This document shows, piece by piece, positions 51,643-61,233 of a stretch of DNA of 64,000 nt. The notes under the pieces were generated by a model, which was given only the letters and a program-made list of their open reading frames with translations, made no database searches and was not told the origin of the DNA. A program made the position numbers and the translations under genes. The stretch is from contig NZ_JALLIN010000018.1 of NCBI RefSeq assembly GCF_023630175.1, positions 1-64,000 on the forward strand, given 5' to 3'. Position 1 is the first letter of the stretch. Every line of letters starts with the position of its first letter. The stretch is from Streptomyces cellostaticus. GTDB taxonomy: Bacteria; Actinomycetota; Actinomycetes; Streptomycetales; Streptomycetaceae.

Positions 51643-52916
51643 TGACCACGCCGCGCCCCGCCGCCTCCCGCCGCAGCCGCTCCCGCGCCAACGGAGACGG
51701 CACCATCTACCAGCGCAAGGACGGCCGCTGGGAAGCCGCCGGATACGTCCTCGCCCCCGGCAACACTCGCAAGCGCGTCCGCGTCTACGGCACAAGCCGG
51801 AAGGAAGCCCTGGGCAAGCTCACCGAGAAGATCGCCGCGAGCAACCTCGGGCTGCCCGTCGCAGTATCCGACTGCACCGTGAGCGACTACCTGACGTACT
51901 GGCTGAACAGCATCGCCGTCTACCAGGTCCGGGAGAACACCCACACCCGCTACGCCGCCTGCATCCGTCTCCACCTCATCGCCGGCCTCGGCGCGAAGAA
52001 GCTCGCCCGGCTCACCGCCCGCGACGTCCGCACCTTCCTCGACCACCTCCGCGTCGCCTGCCAGTGCTGCGTACATGGACGGGACACCGCCCGGCACTCC
52101 TGCTGCGCCATCGGCCAATGCTGCAACAAGCGGCTCTCGCCACTGACCGTGACCTACGTCCACTCGGTCCTCAAGTCCGCACTTGAGCACGCCGTCCGCG
52201 AAGACGACCTGCCCCGCAACGTCGCCCGAAACGTCAAGACCCCCGCGCCCCGCCCCCGGCGCTTCAAGCCCTTCACCGCGAGCGAGGCCCGGCAGTTCCT
52301 CCAGGCCGCCAGCGGCGACCGGCTTCACGCGCTGTACGAACTCGCCCTGCGCACCGGCCTCCGCAAGGGCGAACTCCTCGGCCTGCACTGGGAAGACCTC
52401 GACCTCGACGCGGGAACCGCCGCCATCCACCGCTCCCTCCAGCGCACTCACACCGGCGGCCTGACCATCCTGCACACCAAGACCCGCGCCTCTGAACGCC
52501 GTATCGCGCTGCCCACCGAATGCATCAACTCTCTCAAAATCCACCAGGAGCGGCAGCAGGAAGATCGTCAGGCTGCGGGATCACGATGGGCGGACAACGG
52601 TCTCGTCTTCACCACCCCGGTCGGCAGGCCCTTCGATCCCACCAACCTCACACGCCGTTTCCGCCACCTCCTCGAACGCGCCGGACTTCGAGTGATCCGC
52701 TTCCATGACCTCCGGCACTCGACCGCCACCCTCCTCCTGGAGCAGGGCATCGACCTCGTCGTGATCAAGGAGCTGCTCGGCCACGCCCACATCGGCGTGA
52801 CGGCCGGCGTCTACGCCCACGTCCGACTCCGCCTCCAGCGCCAAGCCATCGACAGCCTCGGCGACGCTCTCAGCCCTGGCAGCGACGACCCCGGCTTCCC
52901 ACCCGTCGTCCGCTGA
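51642..52916 (+). CDS. int: Tyrosine-recombinase integrase of the AICE
   Basis: 424 residues. The catalytic residues are complete: Arg241 (TGLRKGELLGLHW), HDLRHS with His355 and Arg358, His381 (LLGHAHIG) and Tyr391 (AGVYAHV). The N-terminal SAM-like domain carries a Cys-rich insert (CQCCVHGRDTARHSCCAIGQ) common to Streptomyces integrases. It recombines attP with a chromosomal attB, typically a tRNA gene, though none was seen on this side. Gene ends 30 bp before a strong hairpin. Confidence 0.94.
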   Translation: MTTPRPAASRRSRSRANGDGTIYQRKDGRWEAAGYVLAPGNTRKRVRVYGTSRKEALGKLTEKIAASNLGLPVAVSDCTVSDYLTYWLNSIAVYQVRENTHTRYAACIRLHLIAGLGAKKLARLTARDVRTFLDHLRVACQCCVHGRDTARHSCCAIGQCCNKRLSPLTVTYVHSVLKSALEHAVREDDLPRNVARNVKTPAPRPRRFKPFTASEARQFLQAASGDRLHALYELALRTGLRKGELLGLHWEDLDLDAGTAAIHRSLQRTHTGGLTILHTKTRASERRIALPTECINSLKIHQERQQEDRQAAGSRWADNGLVFTTPVGRPFDPTNLTRRFRHLLERAGLRVIRFHDLRHSTATLLLEQGIDLVVIKELLGHAHIGVTAGVYAHVRLRLQRQAIDSLGDALSPGSDDPGFPPVVR

Positions 52917-52917
52917 C

Positions 52918-52939
52918 GTTGCCGTCACCGTTGCCGTCA
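52918..52939. repeat. Tandem 10-bp repeat after int
   Basis: GTTGCCGTCA occurs twice (52918-52927 and 52930-52939) directly after the integrase stop. Integrase or excisionase arm-binding sites are typically short direct repeats beside int; this is a suggestion only. Confidence 0.4.
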
Positions 52940-52946
52940 AACGCCC

Positions 52947-52984
52947 GTAGAGGCCCCGCTGGAAAACTCCAGCGGGGCCTCTAC
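52947..52984. terminator. Perfect 17-bp hairpin at the right side of the AICE
   Basis: GTAGAGGCCCCGCTGGA (52947-52963) pairs exactly with 52968-52984 around a 4-nt loop. It separates the integrase gene from the convergent immunity gene and is followed by ATTTC, giving a good bidirectional terminator. Beyond it the DNA becomes clearly less GC-rich. Confidence 0.85.
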
Positions 52985-53018
52985 ATTTCAATCTCTATCA
53001 CCTTTGAAAGCAGGTTAC

Positions 53019-53483
53019 CTACTCCGACGAGATTCGCTGGATAACTGGGTTTGCCGACAATCCAGGAATCTCTGTAACCAACCGCGAATTCGCTTCCCGA
53101 AGGAATCGAAGAACTTCACCCACGAGCTCTTCACGTCCCACGGCTCCGTGCATTGGATGCTTCGATGAACTCACCGCGACCAGATCGCCATCTTGACGCA
53201 GATGAATTACCTCTTCGCTTTCAGTGAAACCGAATGCGGCATCTTCACCTGACGAGATGCGCTTCACCGCACCAGAGAGAGACAAGGCCAGATCGACGAG
53301 AGTCACAAATCTCTTCTTTGAGACGATCTCAACGTCGCCAACCATCAGTTCGAAATTCACCCCGAAGCACTTGTAGCGGAGGTCCATTTCGCTGATCGCG
53401 GCCGGATCGCCCTGCTTGGCAGCGTCCCAGGTCTTGGTCCAGGCTGAACCCGGCTCCGGGAGGTAGAAGGAGAGTTGAATCAC
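53019..53483 (-). CDS. Candidate immunity protein of the RHS toxin
   Basis: 154 residues from GTG 53483, with GTGAGGA 5 nt upstream; GTG 53495 is the alternative. The DNA is AT-richer than all neighbours, typical of horizontally shuffled immunity genes. The product begins IQLSFYLPEPGSAWTKTWDA and contains VSSSKHPMHGAVGREELVGE. No family recognised. It lies 23 bp after the RHS toxin stop on the same strand, the standard place of an immunity gene, which is the main reason for the call. It would bind and neutralise the C-terminal toxin domain in the cytoplasm. Confidence 0.65.
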   Translation of the reverse strand: MIQLSFYLPEPGSAWTKTWDAAKQGDPAAISEMDLRYKCFGVNFELMVGDVEIVSKKRFVTLVDLALSLSGAVKRISSGEDAAFGFTESEEVIHLRQDGDLVAVSSSKHPMHGAVGREELVGEVLRFLREANSRLVTEIPGLSANPVIQRISSE

Positions 53484-53506
53484 GCTTTTCCTCACTTGCT
53501 ACTCAC

Positions 53507-56500
53507 TTAGTACGGAAACGCCGTCACGACTTTTCCGTCGTTAACGATTACACGGACACCGGTTAGCTCGCCTCCACCATTCGCCGGGCCCGCCCTCCCG
53601 ACAGGGGTTCCGAAATCCCACTCGTAGATTTGACCAGGCCGCGCCTCGCCTGTAACAGGGTCCGGCGTATTGGGCTTCGGCGTTCCCCGGTTGATAGTGT
53701 CGGCTATTCGCTGGCGAACGTGCTTTGCCTTACCGGTGAAGATCCCAGCGGCATCGTCCACCAGTGCACCTCCAGGCCGGTGACGGTCCACGATGTGCTG
53801 CCAGTCGCCGTTTTCCAGCGCCGCGGTTCCACACAGGCCATTCGAATTGTGCACCAGGACCGGCGTATCGCCTGCCAGCACATAGTACGTATGCAAGCCC
53901 TCAACCGTGAGGTTGTACGTACGAGTATGAGCCGAGTACGCCCGGTTTCCCACCACCTCGACGGTTGAGCCGTCCGGTCGGCGCAGGTGCATTCCGGCGG
54001 TGAGGTCGCCCGCCCTGACCCATTGGCCGAGTTCGGGGACCCAGAAGGGGTGCTCGTGCGTGGCCGTGAGGTGCCGCTCACCCGCGTGCGTCTTGATGGT
54101 GAGGTCGTTGAAGTGCTTGTCGTGGTCGTTGATGATCAGGCGGACGACCTTGTGCGGGCCGCTCTCGCCCGTTTCGGGGTCGGTTGCCAGCACTTGGTCG
54201 CCGGCCTGTATGTCTTCGATGCTCTTCGAGGACTTGTCGGCCAGGAGAACTTTGGTACCGGCGAGGAAGCAGTTGCAGCCCTTGAGCTTCCCGGGAAGGT
54301 GGATGCCGCCCTTGGGCTTCCCGGGAAGGTGGATGCCGCCGACCGAGACGCCCCCCGCCGGGCCTTCTCCGCTGTCTGCGGCGACGGCGAGGCCGGCTGC
54401 CGTCGCCGCACCCCTGCTATAGCAGTTCCGGCCGGCCGCTTTGCAAGCGGCACTCTTGGCGTTGGCGACGTTCAACGAGTTCGAGGGAAAGGACTGGTCG
54501 GTGCAGCCGTCACGGCCGTACGGGTCGCAGAGGTAGTCGATCACCTTGTAGAACGCGTTGATGAACGCGGGCGCCTTGCTCCAGTTGGCTCTCACCTTGA
54601 CAGTGGGGTAGACGGATATGTATCCGTCGCCGTTGTAGTCGAGCTGGGCGGTGCCTTCGTCCTTCCAGGTGGCGCTGGGGTGCTTGTCAGTGGCGTCGTG
54701 TACGCAGCCGCCGGCTTTGGTGCAAGGTGCCGTACCACCGGATTCCGCGTCCAGGATCAGACCGGTCGGGTCCGACTTGGAGACCGGGCTGTTGTTGCTG
54801 TAGGCGTATCCGTTCATCTGGAGCGGATCGGCGATGTCGATGATCGGGTCGGCCGAGAGGAAGCGACCACTGTTCTGGTCGTACTCGCGGGCGCCGAGGT
54901 GCGTCAGTCCGGTTGCCGTGTCGTCGATGCCGGTGCCCAAGTAGCCGCGCTTGTCAGGCCAGTTCGACGGCTTCGGCCCGCGGAGTTCGCCATAGGGCTT
55001 GAAGGCTCGGCGTGTCACGGGTTGCGTGCTGGACAGGTGAACGGTCGTGTTCGCCGTGCCGAGGTTGTCCGTTATGAGGACGTTGAGCTGGTGGCCGGTC
55101 GTTGCGCCGTTGGTGGTGGTTCGGACGACGGTAGGCGCGCCGGCCTGACTGTAGGACCGTGAGGCGGTGGTGATTGTGCCGGACGCGTTGGTGGTGAGTT
55201 CGGTTTCGCCCAGGTACAGGGTGGAGCCGGAGGGTGAGTTCTCCAGGATTCGGTTGCCGGCGGCGTCGTAGACGTAGGTCGTCTTCTTGCCGTCGTCGGT
55301 GATCGTGTCGAGCTTGTTCTCGGATGTCCAGACCAGGTTTTGGGTGGTGCTGGGCAGGTCGCGGACGGTGGTGTTGCCGCTCTCGTCGTAGGTGTAGGCG
55401 CTGCCCTCGCCGGAGGGGCTGGAGCTGATCCAGGTGGCCGTGTGGGGCTGCTTTATATAGGTGGGGATGGTTCCGTTGCCGGTGACGGTCTTGCCGTACC
55501 CGTAGGTGAGGGTGACGTTCTTGGTCGGGTCCGCCGTGTCGTGCTCGGTCTGCGTCGCCCGGTTGCCGAGCCAGTCGAAGGTGAAGGACTGGTGGTAGGC
55601 GGTGGTGCCGGTGGCGACGGTTGCCGTGTCGGGTGCCGCTGCCGCGAGGGTCGACGTCAGCGAGGTGTTCGGGCTGGTCGCGTCGGCTGCGTTGGTGGGG
55701 GCTTCGGCCACCGGGCCCGAGGAGGCGGCGTAGGAGGTGCGGTGGCCCCAGGTGGTGCCGTTTGCTGCCTTGCAGCCGGTGCCGTTTCCGTCCGGCGCGG
55801 TCTTCGATGTCCAGGCGTGCACCAGCTCGCCCAGGGCGTCGTAGGTGTAGCACTGGTTGTCCCAGGTGCCGTCTGCTGGGTCGCCGAGCTGGCGGGCGTT
55901 GGAGGTGACGCTCCCGGAGGTGTCGTAGGAGTAGTAGCTGTCGGCGATGCGGTGGGGGGCGGAGGTTTCACGATCTGCCACGGTGCGCTGGAGGCGGCCG
56001 GTGTGCGGGTCGATGAAGTTGGTCGTCCAGACGCGGTTGGGCTGGGATCCGGAGACGGTGCGCAGCGGCTCGCCGTAGGGCGAGTAGGTGACGTCGGCTG
56101 TGTACCAGGTCTTACCGGAGGTGGACTCGGGCAGTCCGTCGCTGGTGTAGCGGCTGACCACGCGCTCGCTCGCCAGTCCGCCCGCTGCGGGCAGGGTGAC
56201 CGACTGCTGCGCGCCGGTAGGCGTATAGCTGTAGGAGTAGGCGTAGGTGCCGGCCAGTCCGGTGGTCATCGAGTTCGCCGGGATGACCGTCTCGGTGCCG
56301 GTGGCGCGGTATTCGGTGTCGTAGCCGGTGACGCGGTTGATGTAGTCGCCGTTGACGGTGTGCCGGGTGGAGCTCACCGGCAGGCCGATCGCGCCGGGGA
56401 TGGTGTCGTAGGTGTATTCCTTGACGGGGACCGCGGTCGCAGAGTCCTGTCTCACCTTGGCGATACGTCCCAGGACGTCGTATTCGGTGAAGGTCTCCTG

Positions 56501-59500
56501 CTGGCGCCCATTGCGGACACGGTTGGGGCGGTCGGCCTCGTCGTACCAGGTATCCGTGGTGCCGGTGTCGGGGTCGGTCGCGTGGATGATCCGGCCGCGG
56601 GCATCGTACTCGTAGGACCACACGTTGCCGGCTGGGTCGGTGACCCTGTTCCGGTTGCCTCGTGCGTCGTACTCGTACGTGGTGGTACGTCCGGTGCCTG
56701 CCGAGGAATCGGTCGTGGTGTAGTGCTTGACGGACGTGACGCGTCCGAGCGCGTCGAAGGACGTCAGGGTCGTCGGGGTGGTTGACCCTGGGGGGTTCAC
56801 CCAGGTGCTGGTGTCGTTGTAGTCGGTGTAGGTGGCGTACTTGTAGTCGCCGTCTTGGTAGACCGATGCGCGGACCTCGCGTTCCAGGCCGTCGTAGCGG
56901 TGCTTGGTCCAGCTGGGGATGGACGACTTCGACTTGGGGGTGAAGACGTCGGTGGTCGGCTCGCCTTTGGCGAGGTAGGCGCTGGTCACCTCATCGACTA
57001 GGCCGTGGTCGTTGTAGGTGGTGTCCGTGATGACCCGGCCGGGGCCGTGGGCTTCGGCCTGAGTTTGGACTGGACGTGCCAGCCCGTCGTAGAGGGTGAC
57101 CTGTCGAGAGTAGGAGTCGTCGTCCTTGAGCGTTTTGACGGTTACCGAGGCCGGACGGTTCTCCTTGGGTGTGGCGATCGCCGTCTGGTAGGAGATTTCG
57201 ACGTTCGGTGACTTGCCGCCGGTGGAACGCGAGGGCGAGTAGCCCTTCACCAGGCGTCCCAGCGCGTCGTACTCGCGCCGTTCTACTTTGCCGTTGACGT
57301 CCGTGGTGGTCAGGGGAAGCTCTCGGCCCGGGTCGTAGGTGGTGACCGTCGCGTGGTCCATGGCGTCGATGGACCTCACCGATGTGACCGGTCCCCCGGC
57401 GTCGCCAGGGGTGTACTGCTTCTCGGTGGTGCCCAGGCCGGGGGCCGTGATCGTGCGGATCCGTCCGAGCGGGTCGTACGTCGTGGTCACGGCGGGGTCG
57501 TAGCCGGTGCCGGCAGCGTTGTTCTTAGCTGTCGAGGTCACCTGGCCCTTGGTCGGTGTGGCGCCGTAGGCGAGGTTGTCGTAGGAGGTCCGCTCCGCGC
57601 CCTGGAGTCTGGTGGCCGGGTCCGCCGTGTCGTAGCCGGCGCACGATGTGGCCATGGTGCGCTGTTCCTTGGGCAGGCCGATCAGCCAGACCGTCGGATT
57701 GTGCACATAGGAGGTCTTGGTGCAGGACTCGTCGGAGAGGGTCTCGCCGCTCCCGTTGGGCTTGACTACGGACGTCTCCACCTCGAGGGGCAGTCCGTAG
57801 GTGTCGTCGACGGTGGTCAGCGTGCGCACGCTGCGCCAGCTTGAGCCGACCGTTTGGATTTCATCGGTCCGCTTGATGCCGGTGCGGTAGGCGAGGAGCG
57901 GGTCTCCGGCTGTGCCGTCCTCGTTGTCCCGGGATCGGGACGCTGTCTGCTTTGACCAGGGGAAGCTCAGGCCCTGCTTGAGGACCTTGCCGTCGGAGTC
58001 GCGGTAGGTGATCGTCTCCGCGGTCATGCCTGCGTACTGCGCCGCGTCGTCCGCGAGCAGTGTGTAGGTGCCGGTGGAGTCCTTGACCGCGCCGCCCGTG
58101 CCCTGGAAGTAGCGGCTCCTGGTGTACGACTGGGACTGCGGGACGCCTTCCTCGGAACTGATCTTGCTGCCCTTGACGGCGGTGACCTGACGGTAGCCAC
58201 GCCAGTCGCTGTAAGTACGCAGTGCGGGGCGGATGAACTCGTCGTCGCTCTTGGCCCAGGCCGCGTCCTTGTACGCGTACGTGGTGAAGACCGGTCTTCC
58301 GTGCGAGGTGACCTTGTCATTCTCGGTGACGGAGTCGACGACGTACTTGTTGAACCAGGCTTTGGCCGGGGTCTTCTCGTCGCCGTCGGGTGACCAGCGC
58401 ACCGGGTAGCAGGTGCCGTTGGACTTGCCCTTGTCCTCGGCGGGCGTGGTGGCGCAGCCGCCGGTGTACTCGATTTCGACGTCCCCGCCGTTCTCGGTGG
58501 AGACCGTGCCGATGCGGGGGCGGGTGAAGCCGGGACGCGGGTCGTTCTTGCCGTCGAGTACCAGGTTCGGCAGCTGCCTGTCCTTGAGCCGGGTGTGCAG
58601 AGGGGAGTCGGCGCCGACGGTGTAGGGGGCGAAGCTGATGCCGTCCGCGGACTGCAGGGTGCCGGTGGTGTCACCGGGGGCGTATCCGGTGCGCGTGATC
58701 GAGTTGAGCCACAGGCCGGGGGCGGTGTCGTACCAGTCCTCGGGGAAGGACTGGCGCAGCGTGTACTTGTCGACCGGGCCGAGGCCGCTCTGCCCTGCGC
58801 GTTGCGCCTTGGACGTCACTGTGTCCAGGCGCATCTGGGTCCAGAAGGACGGGAACGGCGCGCACAGCTTGGACGTGGATTTACAGTTGAGGTTGCCGGG
58901 GGTGTCCCACCAGGGCCGGTAGGCGCCTGGGTCATCGGTTTTGGCGAAGTTCGCCGCGTCGCAGGCCGTCGCGGACTTCAGGCAGCGTTGCTTGGCCCCG
59001 AAGTCGATGGTGGCGGACGGCTTGGTCAGGTCGGAGCGCATGCCGTACTCGATCGTGGTCGGGTAGGCGTTGCGGTCGTACTGCTCGGGTGATTTGAACT
59101 TCTTCTTCACCGCGTAGTAGTTGGTCTCCTGCTTCCAGTTGACCACCATCGTGTTGCCCTGGACGTCGACGACCTTGTCCAGTCCCCAGTACCAGGCCTG
59201 CTGCTTGCCGGAGCCGCATCGGGAGTCGGCGAAGGTGTCGGCGTGGCAGGGCTCGCCGGGGTGGTTGCCGAAGACGGGGACGGTGGAGACTGAGTGGGTG
59301 TCGGCGTGACCGCCGCCGATGCTGTTCTGGCCGTAGAAGTACTGGGTGCCGTCGGTGGTGGTGACGATCCAGTACTCGCCGTTGTTGTCGTCGTTGCTCG
59401 CACCGACCCGGTGCTCCACCCGGGTTCCGTCGTCATGCTGAGGCCGGTAGATCTCGGTGTCCGTCTCCGGCTTGCTTCCGGAGGCGGCGTCCCGGATCAG

Positions 59501-60754
59501 TTCGGTGGTCCGGCCCGCCAGCGACATCACGGCGTTGTACGACACCCAGCACAGATCGGACGTCTTGTCCTTCTTCGCCGTGTTGTTGGGAGTTCCGCCG
59601 TCGAGGGCTTTGCGGTCGTCCTTGCAGGTGCGGTAGCGGCGCTCGATGTGTCCGGGGTCGTAGGACCAGCCTTCCCCGATCCACGAGGCCTGGGGTGAGG
59701 AGACTGCGGTACGGCCGTCGACCGACTGGGAGTTGTACTCGAACGAGACCTTGGGCTCCGGCCCCGCCGGCGCCGGCGGCACCACCAATGGGTAGGACCA
59801 GTTGAAGCCGCCCGACGAGCCTCCGGCCACCCACTTGCCGTCGGAGGCGAGCGGTGTCGCCGTGAACGTTCCGCCCGCACCGCTGCCGGAGTCGACGGCG
59901 CCGATGACCGCCGTGTTGCCGGCGGCCACTGGAGTTGCCGGGGAGGACGTCCGGTAGGCCGCCTGTATCACACCGGAGTTCTTGGAGCCGGCCGATGGTG
60001 CAGAGGCCGGAGTGACGGTGTCCTGGGCTGCGGGGTCGACGGTGGCGGTCAGGGACGTCGAGGCAGGGTCGTTGACTGTCTCCAGTTCCTCATAGGCCTG
60101 GCACGCCTCGTCGTCCGGCGTGGTCAGATAACAGTCGGGGAACTGCACGAACCGCAGGCGTGACGCCCAGTCAGCGCCGTAGAGATTCTGGAACTTGGAG
60201 TAGTCCAGTTTGACGGAGACCGGCACGGAACCGGTGGCGGGAGACTGGACGACCAGGACTGTGCCGTCCACCCCCTGGCTCTCCGGGGCCGTGCGGTTGG
60301 GGATGGTGACTTGCCAGGTACCGGTGGGTGCGGGCTCGTCAGGGGCTTGGCCGAGGCTGACGGGCAGGATGCCCACGGGCGACAGGGCAGCCGGGTCGGC
60401 CGCTGCGGCAGCGGTCGGTGCCGAGGCAGGTGACGCTGTGCTGCCGCCGAAACTGACGAAGTCGGACAGGTCGGAAGGTGGCGTCACCGTGCCCGCAGGC
60501 GCGGCAAGCAGCTCGTCGGGCGCATCGGCCCGCAGCGTGTCGAGGTGCCGGCTGAACGTCTTGCCGGGGATGGGCAGATCACGTTCCAGGTCTGCCAGGT
60601 CCAGCGTCTCGCGACCTGTCTCCGCCGTCGCCGGATCCGGCGGCACCGCCAGTGACTGCGCAGGCAGCAGGCCGACCAGCAACGCGGCGGCCGTGAAGGG
60701 CACGGCTGTGCGGGCAAGGCGGCGCTTACGAATACGTGGAAGTCCACCGAACAC
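53507..60754 (-). CDS. Secreted RHS/YD-repeat polymorphic toxin with pretoxin HINT domain
   Basis: 2415 residues from GTG 60754. Signal peptide to about residue 35 (LAVPPDP). Residues 50-1000 are a beta-rich shell-building part. The YD-repeat cage occupies roughly 1020-1940 (for example TTYEYDARGNRNRVTDPAGN), closed by the RHS core motif (HLGAREYDQNSGRFLSADPI, about 1942-2001). A HINT domain at 2160-2303 begins CNCFLAGTKVLLADKS and ends LVHN, predicting self-cleavage. The final 110 residues are the toxin: DWQHIVDRHRPGG, KPNTPDP, YEWDFGTPVGR and a last strand VRVIVNDGKVVTAFPY. The pattern suggests a BECR-fold (barnase/EndoU-like) RNase, an inference from motif spacing. Confidence 0.85.
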   Translation of the reverse strand: MFGGLPRIRKRRLARTAVPFTAAALLVGLLPAQSLAVPPDPATAETGRETLDLADLERDLPIPGKTFSRHLDTLRADAPDELLAAPAGTVTPPSDLSDFVSFGGSTASPASAPTAAAAADPAALSPVGILPVSLGQAPDEPAPTGTWQVTIPNRTAPESQGVDGTVLVVQSPATGSVPVSVKLDYSKFQNLYGADWASRLRFVQFPDCYLTTPDDEACQAYEELETVNDPASTSLTATVDPAAQDTVTPASAPSAGSKNSGVIQAAYRTSSPATPVAAGNTAVIGAVDSGSGAGGTFTATPLASDGKWVAGGSSGGFNWSYPLVVPPAPAGPEPKVSFEYNSQSVDGRTAVSSPQASWIGEGWSYDPGHIERRYRTCKDDRKALDGGTPNNTAKKDKTSDLCWVSYNAVMSLAGRTTELIRDAASGSKPETDTEIYRPQHDDGTRVEHRVGASNDDNNGEYWIVTTTDGTQYFYGQNSIGGGHADTHSVSTVPVFGNHPGEPCHADTFADSRCGSGKQQAWYWGLDKVVDVQGNTMVVNWKQETNYYAVKKKFKSPEQYDRNAYPTTIEYGMRSDLTKPSATIDFGAKQRCLKSATACDAANFAKTDDPGAYRPWWDTPGNLNCKSTSKLCAPFPSFWTQMRLDTVTSKAQRAGQSGLGPVDKYTLRQSFPEDWYDTAPGLWLNSITRTGYAPGDTTGTLQSADGISFAPYTVGADSPLHTRLKDRQLPNLVLDGKNDPRPGFTRPRIGTVSTENGGDVEIEYTGGCATTPAEDKGKSNGTCYPVRWSPDGDEKTPAKAWFNKYVVDSVTENDKVTSHGRPVFTTYAYKDAAWAKSDDEFIRPALRTYSDWRGYRQVTAVKGSKISSEEGVPQSQSYTRSRYFQGTGGAVKDSTGTYTLLADDAAQYAGMTAETITYRDSDGKVLKQGLSFPWSKQTASRSRDNEDGTAGDPLLAYRTGIKRTDEIQTVGSSWRSVRTLTTVDDTYGLPLEVETSVVKPNGSGETLSDESCTKTSYVHNPTVWLIGLPKEQRTMATSCAGYDTADPATRLQGAERTSYDNLAYGATPTKGQVTSTAKNNAAGTGYDPAVTTTYDPLGRIRTITAPGLGTTEKQYTPGDAGGPVTSVRSIDAMDHATVTTYDPGRELPLTTTDVNGKVERREYDALGRLVKGYSPSRSTGGKSPNVEISYQTAIATPKENRPASVTVKTLKDDDSYSRQVTLYDGLARPVQTQAEAHGPGRVITDTTYNDHGLVDEVTSAYLAKGEPTTDVFTPKSKSSIPSWTKHRYDGLEREVRASVYQDGDYKYATYTDYNDTSTWVNPPGSTTPTTLTSFDALGRVTSVKHYTTTDSSAGTGRTTTYEYDARGNRNRVTDPAGNVWSYEYDARGRIIHATDPDTGTTDTWYDEADRPNRVRNGRQQETFTEYDVLGRIAKVRQDSATAVPVKEYTYDTIPGAIGLPVSSTRHTVNGDYINRVTGYDTEYRATGTETVIPANSMTTGLAGTYAYSYSYTPTGAQQSVTLPAAGGLASERVVSRYTSDGLPESTSGKTWYTADVTYSPYGEPLRTVSGSQPNRVWTTNFIDPHTGRLQRTVADRETSAPHRIADSYYSYDTSGSVTSNARQLGDPADGTWDNQCYTYDALGELVHAWTSKTAPDGNGTGCKAANGTTWGHRTSYAASSGPVAEAPTNAADATSPNTSLTSTLAAAAPDTATVATGTTAYHQSFTFDWLGNRATQTEHDTADPTKNVTLTYGYGKTVTGNGTIPTYIKQPHTATWISSSPSGEGSAYTYDESGNTTVRDLPSTTQNLVWTSENKLDTITDDGKKTTYVYDAAGNRILENSPSGSTLYLGETELTTNASGTITTASRSYSQAGAPTVVRTTTNGATTGHQLNVLITDNLGTANTTVHLSSTQPVTRRAFKPYGELRGPKPSNWPDKRGYLGTGIDDTATGLTHLGAREYDQNSGRFLSADPIIDIADPLQMNGYAYSNNSPVSKSDPTGLILDAESGGTAPCTKAGGCVHDATDKHPSATWKDEGTAQLDYNGDGYISVYPTVKVRANWSKAPAFINAFYKVIDYLCDPYGRDGCTDQSFPSNSLNVANAKSAACKAAGRNCYSRGAATAAGLAVAADSGEGPAGGVSVGGIHLPGKPKGGIHLPGKLKGCNCFLAGTKVLLADKSSKSIEDIQAGDQVLATDPETGESGPHKVVRLIINDHDKHFNDLTIKTHAGERHLTATHEHPFWVPELGQWVRAGDLTAGMHLRRPDGSTVEVVGNRAYSAHTRTYNLTVEGLHTYYVLAGDTPVLVHNSNGLCGTAALENGDWQHIVDRHRPGGALVDDAAGIFTGKAKHVRQRIADTINRGTPKPNTPDPVTGEARPGQIYEWDFGTPVGRAGPANGGGELTGVRVIVNDGKVVTAFPY
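54281..54340. repeat. 30-bp tandem duplication inside the RHS toxin gene
   Basis: Two copies (54281-54310 and 54311-54340) differ at one base and encode KPKGGIHLPGKLKGCN-like repeats just before the HINT domain. It is a recent slippage or recombination event at the module junction. Confidence 0.8.
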
Positions 60755-61233
60755 GGCGAGGTCCCCCCAAACCGTTGGAGCGGGACCAGTGACGGACCAC
60801 GCAGATCATGCATCAGACAGTGGAGATTCTGTGATCACGCTGTGAGGAACGCCAGACACATAAGGATGATGTGAGCATGATCACGGAAGGTAACGTGCCG
60901 CTACACACGAACATGATCGAATGCAGGAAATTGGTCAGAAGGGACGTGCCGGGACGCGAGTGCGCTTCACGCCTTAGGGAGCACCACCTAGTTTTTCGTC
61001 ACTCGATTGACGGGATTGGTCAACCTATGTCCGCTTTGCGTACTGGCGATGCATCAGCCTGCACTCGCTGCGACCGATGTCTGCCCCCTGCGTGGCTTCC
61101 GGAGGATGGTTCCGCGTCCTCTGTGCACGAATCCCGCACAGGATGACGACAGCTCCTTCATAGGTCATCATCGGCAGGCCCGGCCGCGCCCTGTCACGCG
61201 CCGGATTCCATTGGGGGAAAGGGAAGCCGTCCG
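60755..61233. other. 479-bp divergent promoter region
   Basis: No gene seen. It separates the RHS toxin from the divergent large secreted gene. It is AT-richer around 60840-61050 and contains a TTGAC-N7-GTCAA inverted repeat near 61011. Promoters for both genes must lie here but were not resolved. Confidence 0.5.
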
